From a bacterium HR12 (GTDB taxonomy: Bacteria; Actinomycetota; UBA4738; HRBIN12), in assembly GCA_002898915.1 (NCBI GenBank), contig BEHO01000108.1, positions 1 to 5,234 on the forward strand: a stretch of DNA of 5,234 bases. The letters run 5' to 3'. The position numbers were made by a program, and so were the translations under genes. The notes below the pieces were generated by a model that saw only the letters and a list, made by a program, of their open reading frames with translations, did no database searches and was not told where the DNA came from. Of the stretch, positions 1-4,811 are shown one piece after another; position 1 is the first letter of the stretch; each line of letters begins with the position of its first letter.

Positions 1-534
1 CTCTCGCCCCTGCCCGTCGTGGTGCGGGCACTGGCCGAGGTGTGCCGCGAGCACCCGTGGCTGAACGCCTCCTACCGCGCCGACCTCGGCGAGATCCACC
101 TCCACCGCAAGGTCCACGTCGGCATCGCCACCGACACCGAGCGGGGCCTGCTCGTCCCGGTCGTCCGCGACGTCGGTTCCCTCGGCATCACGGAGGTCGC
201 CGCGGAGATCGCCCGCCTCGCCGAGGCCGCCCGGGCCGGCCGCCTCGCGCCCGCGGACATGGCGGGCGGCACGATCACCGTGACCAACACCGGCTCCTAC
301 GGCTCGGAGGCCGGCACGCCGATCCTCAACCCGCCCCAGGGGGCGATCCTCGCCCTCGGCGTGATCGAGCCCCGCGCCCTCGTCGTCGAGGGCCGGGTCG
401 AGCCCCGCCCGGCCTGCACGCTCAGCCTCACCTTCGACCATCGGCTCCTCGACGGGGCGACGGCGGGGCGAGCCCTCGGCGCCCTCGTCGGGCTGCTCGA
501 GGACCCGGGGCGCCTCCGGGCCCTGCCGCGCTGA
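1..534 (+). CDS. 2-oxoacid dehydrogenase E2 acyltransferase, C-terminal catalytic domain (5'-truncated)
   Basis: The frame is open from the first base, so the N-terminus (lipoyl domain, linker, E1/E3-binding domain and start of the catalytic domain) lies outside the window. The 177 visible residues are most of a 2-oxoacid dehydrogenase acyltransferase catalytic domain, which normally has about 230. Visible family blocks are HVGIATDTERGLLVPVVRD (residues 39-57), TNTGSYGSEAGTPILNPPQ (95-113) and the active-site motif DHRLLDG (146-152), with catalytic His147 and Asp151 in place. The enzyme moves an acyl group from lipoyl-lysine to CoA in the core of a pyruvate, 2-oxoglutarate or branched-chain 2-oxoacid dehydrogenase complex in the cytoplasm. 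Substrate cannot be decided from this part; related E1 genes would be expected upstream. The gene ends with TGA, 23 bp before the next plus-strand start. Family assignment is firm and subtype is open. Confidence 0.94.
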   Translation, partial: LSPLPVVVRALAEVCREHPWLNASYRADLGEIHLHRKVHVGIATDTERGLLVPVVRDVGSLGITEVAAEIARLAEAARAGRLAPADMAGGTITVTNTGSYGSEAGTPILNPPQGAILALGVIEPRALVVEGRVEPRPACTLSLTFDHRLLDGATAGRALGALVGLLEDPGRLRALPR

Positions 535-542
535 GCGTCGGG

Positions 543-548
543 TAGGCT
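543..548 (+). promoter_or_regulatory. Possible -10 box (TAGGCT) for the 69-residue gene
   Basis: TAGGCT fits the TAnnnT -10 pattern of actinobacterial housekeeping promoters and lies 9 nt before the ATG at 558, which would place transcription start at or very near the start codon. No convincing -35 box is visible. A GAGGG run at 549-553 could instead act as a Shine-Dalgarno sequence on a longer transcript from the E2 gene, so leaderless initiation is an inference. Confidence 0.4.
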
Positions 549-557
549 GAGGGCCCC

Positions 558-767
558 ATGGACGCGCGGAACCAGGTCTCGCCCACCGACGTCGGCAAGC
601 GGGTCTCGTTCCAGTTCGAGCTGCCGAACGGCTTCCTCGGCGAGGCCGTCGGCGTCCTCGAGTACTACGACGAGCAGGCCGAGACCTACGTGGTCCGCCG
701 CAAGGACGGCTCCCTCGCGCGGGTACCGCGCCGCGGCGTCCGGTTCGGCAAGGTCGTACCCGGCTGA
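558..767 (+). CDS. Small protein with SH3-like fold, similar to N-terminal domain of Rv0428c-type acetyltransferases
   Basis: This 69-residue protein has no signal peptide, membrane segment or cysteine. Its pattern is a short polar N-terminus, then DVGKRVSFQFELPNG (residues 11-25), an alternating hydrophobic stretch around GVLEYYDEQAETYVVRRKDG, and a basic end (ARVPRRGVRFGKVVPG). Alternating hydrophobic residues with glycine turns suggest a small all-beta barrel. The order 'GxRV-x-F/Y..., GxL..., V-x-x-x-DG, V-x-x-x-x-V' resembles, from memory, the SH3-like domain that precedes the GNAT domain in mycobacterial Rv0428c-like proteins. No acetyltransferase domain follows, so it cannot be that enzyme by itself. 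ATG 558 is chosen because a -10-like box or GAGGG lies just upstream and the conserved part begins soon after. It sits between E2 and kal on the same strand. Biological role is unknown; it might bind a partner protein or nucleic acid. Confidence 0.8.
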   Translation: MDARNQVSPTDVGKRVSFQFELPNGFLGEAVGVLEYYDEQAETYVVRRKDGSLARVPRRGVRFGKVVPG

Positions 768-787
768 GCGGCCGGGACGTATCCCAC

Positions 788-795
788 GGGAGGTG
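788..795 (+). promoter_or_regulatory. Strong Shine-Dalgarno sequence for kal (GGGAGGTG)
   Basis: GGGAGGTG closely matches the anti-Shine-Dalgarno sequence and ends 4 nt before the ATG at 800. It fixes the kal start and is the only clear ribosome binding site at any start in the window. This suggests kal is translated from a transcript with a leader, probably continuing from the upstream gene. Confidence 0.75.
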
Positions 796-799
796 TTCC

Positions 800-1201
800 A
801 TGAGCGACGAGCTGCCCACCGCGTTCATCCGGCTCCGCCTGGGCCCCGAGGACGCCCACTACGGCGGCGGTCTCGTGGCCGGCGCGACGCAGCTGAAGAT
901 CATCGGCGACCTCATCACCGAGCTCGCCATGCGCTACGACGGCGACGAGGGCCTGTTCCGCGCCTACGAGTCGGTCGAGTTCCTCGCGCCCCTGTACGCC
1001 GGGGACTGGATCGAGGCGAAGGGCCGGATGGTCCGGGACGGGAACACCTCGCGCACGTGCGAGTTCGAGGTGTGGAAGGTGGGGCAGGCCCGTCCCGACA
1101 TCTCCCCCTCGGCCGCCGAGTTCCTCGAGGAGCCGATCCTCACCTGCCGGGCCATCGGCACGACGGTGGTGCCGAAGGAGCACCAGCGGTTCCCGCACTG
1201 A
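800..1201 (+). CDS. kal: 3-aminobutyryl-CoA ammonia-lyase (hot-dog fold)
   Basis: The 133-residue protein matches the length and signature of Kal, which eliminates ammonia from L-3-aminobutyryl-CoA to give crotonyl-CoA in the 3,5-diaminohexanoate route of lysine fermentation. Recognisable Kal blocks are the N-terminal IRLRLGPEDAHYGGGLV (residues 10-26), DGDEGLFRAYESVEFLAP (47-64), LYAGDWIEAKG (65-75), GNTSR (81-85), RPDIS (98-102), and the C-terminal LEEPILTCRAIGTTVVPKE (109-127). It is soluble with no signal peptide. The start at ATG 800 is supported by GGGAGGTG just upstream. Its neighbours are a small unknown protein and an acyltransferase E2; the aminomutase, cleavage enzyme and dehydrogenase of the pathway are not in the window. 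The name rests on remembered family similarity. A related CoA-ester lyase or hydratase acting on another beta-amino or beta-hydroxyacyl-CoA is possible. Confidence 0.85.
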   Translation: MSDELPTAFIRLRLGPEDAHYGGGLVAGATQLKIIGDLITELAMRYDGDEGLFRAYESVEFLAPLYAGDWIEAKGRMVRDGNTSRTCEFEVWKVGQARPDISPSAAEFLEEPILTCRAIGTTVVPKEHQRFPH

Positions 1202-1202
1202 G

Positions 1203-1224
1203 CGTCAGCCCGACGGCGGGGACG
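1203..1224. terminator. Hairpin between convergent kal and response-regulator genes
   Basis: In the 31-bp gap between the kal stop and the response-regulator stop, CGTC (1203-1206) pairs with GACG (1221-1224) and CCCG (1209-1212) with CGGG (1217-1220). An AG bulge and an ACGG loop give an 8-bp GC-rich stem. There is no T-tract on either side, which is usual in high-GC bacteria. Its position suits a shared terminator for both strands, but function is inferred. Confidence 0.45.
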
Positions 1225-1232
1225 ACCCGTGA

Positions 1233-1619
1233 TCAGGCGGGGCGGTCGAGCCTCCGCAGCAGGTCGAGCAGGTCCTCGACGTTGAACGGCTTGGCGACGA
1301 AGGCCTCCGCGCCGAGCTCGGCGGCCTTGGCCCGGTCCCGGAGGCTCGCGCGGGCCGAGACCACGACGACCCGCGGCCGCTCGGTCTCGGGCCACGTCCT
1401 GAGCTCCTCGAGGACGCTCCAGCCGTCCATCACCGGCATCATCACGTCGAGGAGGACGAGGTCCGGCCGGTGCCGCCGCATCTCCTCGAGGGCGGCGCGC
1501 CCGTCCCGCGCCGAGGAGGTCTGGTAGCCCTCGGCCTCCAGGCTGAACCGGAGCATCCAGACGACCTGGGGCTCGTCGTCCACGACGAGCACGCTGCGCG
1601 CGGCGGTCGCGGTCTGCAT
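1233..1619 (-). CDS. Stand-alone CheY-like response regulator receiver protein
   Basis: This is a complete receiver domain and nothing more. Numbered from the ATG at 1619 (128 residues), it has the acidic pair DD (14-15) in VLVVDDEP, the phospho-accepting Asp58 in LVLLDVMMPVMDG, the switch Ser88 in VVVVSAR, and the conserved Lys110-Pro111 in FVAKPF, so all catalytic residues for phosphorylation are present. No DNA-binding or enzymatic output domain follows, so the signal must go to a partner protein, as in CheY, Spo0F or DivK. No histidine kinase gene is adjacent. A TTG four codons upstream (1631) is possible, but it overlaps the likely -10 box TACCTT, so the ATG is preferred; neither start has a Shine-Dalgarno sequence. 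It converges with kal. The domain call is certain, but the pathway controlled is unknown. Confidence 0.94.
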   Translation of the reverse strand: MQTATAARSVLVVDDEPQVVWMLRFSLEAEGYQTSSARDGRAALEEMRRHRPDLVLLDVMMPVMDGWSVLEELRTWPETERPRVVVVSARASLRDRAKAAELGAEAFVAKPFNVEDLLDLLRRLDRPA

Positions 1620-1629
1620 CGTCCGTGTC

Positions 1630-1635
1630 AAGGTA
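1630..1635 (-). promoter_or_regulatory. Possible -10 box (TACCTT) of a leaderless response-regulator promoter
   Basis: On the minus strand TACCTT fits TAnnnT and lies 10 nt before the ATG at 1619, with no Shine-Dalgarno sequence in between. This is the arrangement expected for a leaderless actinobacterial transcript. The -35 region has no recognisable consensus and falls within the hairpin at 1651-1686. Confidence 0.4.
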
Positions 1636-1650
1636 TCGGCATCCCGCCCC

Positions 1651-1686
1651 GCCGCGGTACCGGCCCGATGGGCGGTTCCGCATGGC
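1651..1686. other. Large imperfect hairpin in the gap between lipoprotein and response-regulator genes
   Basis: GCC (1651-1653) pairs with GGC (1684-1686), GCGG (1654-1657) with CCGC (1678-1681), ACC (1659-1661) with GGT (1674-1676) and GCCC (1663-1666) with GGGC (1670-1673). A T-T mismatch, a single bulged G and a two-base bulge interrupt it, and the loop is GAT, giving 14 base pairs. It lies about 100 bp downstream of the lipoprotein stop and just upstream of the response-regulator start. It could be the terminator of the lipoprotein transcript or a protein-binding site at the next promoter. There is no T-tract. I see no gene in the rest of the 166-bp gap (1620-1785). Confidence 0.4.
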
Positions 1687-1785
1687 CCCTCGGACTCCCC
1701 CGTCCGGCGGGCCCCACCGGGCGACGACGGAGCCGCGCGTAGTCACCGCTGGGAGGCCCGGTCCCGTCCGGTCATCGGCGGTCGG

Positions 1786-2247
1786 TCACGCCAGCCCCTC
1801 CGGCGAGGCGACCCAGAAGCGCGATGCGTCGCACACCCGGGTCGCGTCGGGGCGGCTGTGCTCGGGCACGTACCTGGCCTGGAGCCGTTGCCCGCCGAGC
1901 GTGACCGTCTCGCCCACCCGCGCGAAGATCGCTCCCCCATCGCGGAGGATGACGAGGCCATCCTGCGTCCACGCGGCCTCGAAGCGGGGCGGCCAGATGA
2001 TGGCCCACCGTTGCCCGTCGGCTGTCTCGAGATACACGCAGCCGCTCTCCTCCACGAGGACCCCGGGGGCCGACCGGGCGTCCCCGTAGCCGGAGAAGCC
2101 CACCATGTGCGGGAGGACCGGCGCCCGGCGATCCGGCGGCGCCGGCTCGCCGGTACACCCCGCGACGATGGCGAACGCGACGGCCGCCCAGACGAGGTGC
2201 CGCCACGGAACCCGCGAGCGACCTCTGGGCTCACACGATCTCGACAC
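1786..2247 (-). CDS. Small predicted lipoprotein of unknown function
   Basis: The 153-residue product begins with a basic stretch (residues 2-17, five Arg), then a hydrophobic core LVWAAVAFAIVAGC with a lipobox ending at Cys31. It should therefore be exported, lipidated on Cys31 and anchored to the outer face of the cytoplasmic membrane. The mature part has a short Pro-rich linker, then a domain of about 100 residues rich in predicted beta strands: GVLVEESGCVYLE (62-74), RWAIIWPPRF (80-89), LVILRDGGAIFARVGETVTLGG (98-119). Two further cysteines, Cys70 and Cys139, could form a disulfide outside the cell. No catalytic motif is visible. GTG 2247 is the first possible start, because a stop lies three codons upstream in frame; no Shine-Dalgarno sequence is seen. 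Neighbours give no functional clue: a receiver protein lies downstream and purM upstream, both across noncoding gaps. Confidence 0.83.
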   Translation of the reverse strand: MSRSCEPRGRSRVPWRHLVWAAVAFAIVAGCTGEPAPPDRRAPVLPHMVGFSGYGDARSAPGVLVEESGCVYLETADGQRWAIIWPPRFEAAWTQDGLVILRDGGAIFARVGETVTLGGQRLQARYVPEHSRPDATRVCDASRFWVASPEGLA

Positions 2248-2262
2248 GGGTGTTCAACGCAC

Positions 2263-2282
2263 ACCGTAACACGTACATGTAC
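2263..2282 (-). promoter_or_regulatory. Possible lipoprotein promoter with 10-bp palindrome GTACATGTAC
   Basis: This is the least GC-rich part of the window. On the minus strand a TACGGT box (2263-2268) lies 15 nt before the GTG start at 2247 and could be a -10 element. Directly upstream is the perfect palindrome GTACATGTAC (2273-2282), in the spacer where a dimeric repressor would block RNA polymerase. No clear -35 is seen. Both the promoter and the operator roles are inferred. Confidence 0.35.
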
Positions 2283-2323
2283 TTCTGTGCCATGGATCGC
2301 CACCGGCTAGCGGTCGGGCGGTG

Positions 2324-2352
2324 CAGTCGCGCCTGTCGTGGCCGGCGCGCTG
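2324..2352 (-). terminator. Hairpin downstream of purM, likely purFM operon terminator
   Basis: CAG (2324-2326) pairs with CTG (2350-2352) and CGCGCC (2328-2333) with GGCGCG (2344-2349), with one bulged T and a 10-nt loop, giving a 9-bp stem. On the minus strand it begins 16 nt after the purM stop, a normal place for a terminator. No T-tract follows, so it may be a weak or factor-assisted terminator. The rest of the 121-bp gap (2248-2368) holds only the possible lipoprotein promoter. Confidence 0.45.
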
Positions 2353-2368
2353 GTGGAGGAACCGTCCC

Positions 2369-3391
2369 TCAGGTCGTCATGAGGTATCGGACCCCGGAAC
2401 CGGCGCGCACGACGCCGATCTCGTCGCTCTCGACGCCCGTGTCGGCCGCGAGCGCACGAACCCCTTCGAGGTGCTCGGGCCTCACCACGAGCACCATCCC
2501 GAGTCCCATGTTGAACGTCGACCGCATGTCCTCCTCGCTCGCGCCGGCGGCCGCCCGCACGAGGTCGAAGACGGGCGGGACCGGCCAGGACCCCTCGCGG
2601 ATCTCGGCGCCGAGCCCCTCGGGGAGGGCCCGCGGCAGGTTCTCCGGCAGCCCTCCCCCAGTGATGTGGGCGGCGGCCTGGACGAGCCCCTCGCGCGCCA
2701 GCTCGAGCACGAGGGGCGCGTAGATCCGCGTCGGCTCGAGGAGCTCCTCCCCGAGGGGACGCCCGAGGCGCGGCAGCACGTCGTCGAGGCGGTACCCGCC
2801 CTCCTCGAGGAGCGCCCGACGGACGAGCGAGTAGCCGTTCGCGTGGAGCCCGCTCGAGCGGAGCCCGACGAGGAGGTCCCCCTCGCGCACCCGATGGGGG
2901 CCGAGGCGCCGCTCCTCCTCGACCACGCCCACGCAGAAGCCCGCCAGGTCGAACGCGTCGGGCTCCATCACGCCGGGGTGCTCGGCCGTCTCCCCGCCGA
3001 GGAGCGCGCAGCCGGCCCGACGGCACCCCTCGGCGATCCCCGCCACGATCTCGGCCACCCGCTCCGGCACGACGCGCCCCACGGCCAGGTAGTCGAGGAA
3101 GAACAGGGGCTCGGCGCCGGTGCAGACCACGTCGTCGGCGCACATCGCGACGAGGTCGATGCCGACGGTGTCGAGCCGGCCCGCGAGGCGGGCCACCTCG
3201 AGCTTGGTGCCGACGCCGTCGGTGGCGGCCGCCAGGTACCGACCGGGCGAGATCTCGAACAGGCCGGCGAACCCGCCCACGCCCTCGCGGACCTCGGGGC
3301 GGGTGGCGCCGCGGGAGAGCTCGGCGATCCGGGCCACGGCCTCGGCGGCGGCGGCGAGGTCCACGCCGGCCCGGCGGTAGGCCTCGCTCAT
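2369..3391 (-). CDS. purM: Phosphoribosylformylglycinamidine cyclo-ligase (AIR synthetase)
   Basis: PurM closes the imidazole ring: it converts formylglycinamidine ribonucleotide plus ATP to aminoimidazole ribonucleotide, the fifth step of de novo purine synthesis, in the cytoplasm. The 340-residue product has normal family length and is complete. Visible signatures are the N-terminal SEAYRRAGVDL, ATDGVGTK (56-63) for ATP and phosphate binding, GGETAEHPG (132-140), SSGLHANGYSLVR (179-191), HITGGGLPENLPR (242-254) and FNMGLGMV (293-300). Together these span the N- and C-terminal domains of the PurM/PurL ATP-binding superfamily. The ATG at 3391 overlaps the purF stop as ATGA, and with little Shine-Dalgarno signal present, start choice is set by this overlap and points to translational coupling. 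The frame remains open far upstream inside purF, but that extension has no family similarity and is an artefact of base composition. Confidence 0.98.
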   Translation of the reverse strand: MSEAYRRAGVDLAAAAEAVARIAELSRGATRPEVREGVGGFAGLFEISPGRYLAAATDGVGTKLEVARLAGRLDTVGIDLVAMCADDVVCTGAEPLFFLDYLAVGRVVPERVAEIVAGIAEGCRRAGCALLGGETAEHPGVMEPDAFDLAGFCVGVVEEERRLGPHRVREGDLLVGLRSSGLHANGYSLVRRALLEEGGYRLDDVLPRLGRPLGEELLEPTRIYAPLVLELAREGLVQAAAHITGGGLPENLPRALPEGLGAEIREGSWPVPPVFDLVRAAAGASEEDMRSTFNMGLGMVLVVRPEHLEGVRALAADTGVESDEIGVVRAGSGVRYLMTT

Positions 3392-4782
3392 GACTTCGCG
3401 GGGTGCTCGAGGAGGAACTTGCCCGCGTGCGCGGGGATCTCGACCGGGTACTCGCCGTCGAAGCAGGCTCGGCAGAGGTCGCCCTTCGGGGAGCCCGTGG
3501 CGGCGATCATCCCCTCCAGCGAGAGGTAGCCGAGCGAGTCGGCCCCCACGTACTGCCGGACCTCCTCGACGGAGAGGTCCGAGGCCACCAGCTCGGCCCG
3601 GGTGGACATGTCGATGCCGTAGAAGCAGGGCCAGCGGATCGGCGGGCACGTGATCCGGACGTGGACCTCGGCGGCGCCGGCCTCGCGGAGGGCCTGGACG
3701 ATCTGCCGGGTCGTGGTGCCCCGCACGATCGAGTCGTCGATCACGACGAGCCGGCGGCCCCGGATCGTCTCGGGGATGGGGTTCAGCTTCAGCTTCACCC
3801 CGCGCTCGCGCAGCCACTGGGATGGCTGGATGAAGGTCCGTCCCACGTAGCGGTTCTTGATCAGCCCCTCGCCGTAGGGGATGCCGGAGACCTCCGAGTA
3901 GCCCGCGGCCGCCGACATCCCGGTGTCGGGGACCGGCACCACGAGGTCGGCCTCGGCCGGGGCCTCCCGGGCGAGGCGACGGCCGAGCTCGCGGCGGACC
4001 TCGTGCACGGTGTGCCCGCGCAGGATCGAGTCGGGGCGCGCGAGGTACACGTACTCGAACACGCACAGGGCGCGCCGGGGGCTCTCGGCGTAGCGCTCCG
4101 CGTGCACGCCCCGGTCGTCGACCCGGACGAGCTCGCCGGGCTCGACGTCGCGGACGAAGGAGGCCCCGACGATGTCGAGCGCGCACGTCTCCGAGGCCAC
4201 GACGAAGCCGTTCGGCAGCCGCCCGATCGAGAGGGGCCGCAGGCCGAGCGGGTCCCGGGCAGCGAACAGGCTCCGCTCGTCCATCATCACCAGGCTGAAG
4301 GCCCCGCGGAGGGTGGGTAGGACCTCCAGGCAGGCGTCCTGCAGGCCGCCGTCCAGGCGTTCGACGAGGAGCGTGGCGACGAGGTCCGAGTCGGTCGTCG
4401 CCCGGCCCGTGCGCCCCGCCCGCTCGGCGAGCTCCAGGGTGTTCACCAGGTTCCCGTTGTGGCCCAGGGCGAGCGACCGCTGGCCGTCGGTCTTGAACGC
4501 CGGCTGCGCGTTCTCCCAGGTCGTCGAGCCCGTCGTCGAGTACCGGACGTGGCCGATCCCGAGGTCGCCCTGCATCGTGGCGAGCGTCGCCTCGTCGAAG
4601 ACCTGGGAGACGAGCCCGAGCTCCTTGAAGACGAGCAGGTGCTCGCCGTCGGACACGGCGATCCCCGCCGACTCCTGGCCGCGGTGCTGGAGGGCGAACA
4701 GACCGAAGTAGGTGAGGCGGGCCACGTCCTCGCCCGGGGCCCACACCCCGAACAGCCCGCACGCCTCCCTCGGACCCTCCAC
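3388..4782 (-). CDS. purF: Amidophosphoribosyltransferase
   Basis: PurF catalyses the first committed step of purine synthesis, making 5-phosphoribosylamine from PRPP and glutamine. The 464-residue protein has an N-terminal Ntn glutaminase domain and a C-terminal phosphoribosyltransferase domain. Cys8 in ACGLFGVW is the expected nucleophile after removal of a 7-residue propeptide. Further glutaminase signatures are LQHRGQESAGI (31-41), HVRYSTTG (78-85) and GHNGNLVN (107-114). The PRPP-binding loop is VVIDDSIVRGTT (346-357). Cys240, Cys386, Cys437 and Cys440 match the four 4Fe-4S ligands of the Bacillus subtilis-type enzyme, so an oxygen-sensitive cluster is likely. GTG 4782 is chosen because it yields a short propeptide and lies 10 nt after a TACCAT box; the longer open frame upstream runs into the tetR gene and lacks family similarity. 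Its stop overlaps purM. Purine nucleotides are known feedback inhibitors of the family. Confidence 0.98.
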   Translation of the reverse strand: MEGPREACGLFGVWAPGEDVARLTYFGLFALQHRGQESAGIAVSDGEHLLVFKELGLVSQVFDEATLATMQGDLGIGHVRYSTTGSTTWENAQPAFKTDGQRSLALGHNGNLVNTLELAERAGRTGRATTDSDLVATLLVERLDGGLQDACLEVLPTLRGAFSLVMMDERSLFAARDPLGLRPLSIGRLPNGFVVASETCALDIVGASFVRDVEPGELVRVDDRGVHAERYAESPRRALCVFEYVYLARPDSILRGHTVHEVRRELGRRLAREAPAEADLVVPVPDTGMSAAAGYSEVSGIPYGEGLIKNRYVGRTFIQPSQWLRERGVKLKLNPIPETIRGRRLVVIDDSIVRGTTTRQIVQALREAGAAEVHVRITCPPIRWPCFYGIDMSTRAELVASDLSVEEVRQYVGADSLGYLSLEGMIAATGSPKGDLCRACFDGEYPVEIPAHAGKFLLEHPAKS

Positions 4783-4792
4783 CGGTAGCCGG

Positions 4793-4798
4793 ATGGTA
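4793..4798 (-). promoter_or_regulatory. Possible -10 box (TACCAT) for a leaderless purF transcript
   Basis: TACCAT on the minus strand lies 10 nt before the chosen purF GTG, in the 29-bp gap after the tetR stop, and no Shine-Dalgarno sequence follows. The spacing equals that before the response-regulator start. If real, purF has its own leaderless promoter whose upstream part overlaps the end of tetR. No -35 consensus is visible. Confidence 0.42.
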
Positions 4799-4811
4799 AC
4801 ACCGGCTCGCC

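Noticed and set aside
774..791. GGGA / TCCC / GGGA repeats around the kal Shine-Dalgarno sequence, suggesting a switch between two stems
   Set aside because: Stems are only 3-4 bp and one alternative has too small a loop; this is within chance for GC-rich DNA.
793..1527. Plus-strand open frame of 244 codons across kal and into the response-regulator gene
   Set aside because: It overlaps two well-supported genes in another frame or strand, and its product is Arg-rich and motif-free.
1687..1785. Search for a small gene or attachment site in the rest of the gap between lipoprotein and response regulator
   Set aside because: No frame with a credible start, ribosome site or motif, and no repeats or tRNA-like sequence were seen.
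1625..2310. Plus-strand open frames opposite the lipoprotein gene
   Set aside because: The minus-strand frame has a textbook lipoprotein signal and a patterned domain, while the plus-strand frames have low-complexity translations.
2321..3529. Long plus-strand open frame (402 codons) opposite purM and the end of purF
   Set aside because: It lies antisense to two certain genes, its translation is low-complexity and rich in Gly, Ala, Arg, Glu and His, and it shows no family motif. Long antisense frames are expected at this GC content.
3403..4320. Plus-strand open frame of 305 codons opposite purF
   Set aside because: It is antisense to conserved purF sequence, with a biased composition and no recognisable domain.
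3392..4762. Upstream extension of the purM frame through purF, which could suggest a 797-residue fusion
   Set aside because: The extension is out of frame with purF, is Arg/Pro/Gly-rich without motifs, and the PurM family begins exactly at the ATG that overlaps the purF stop.
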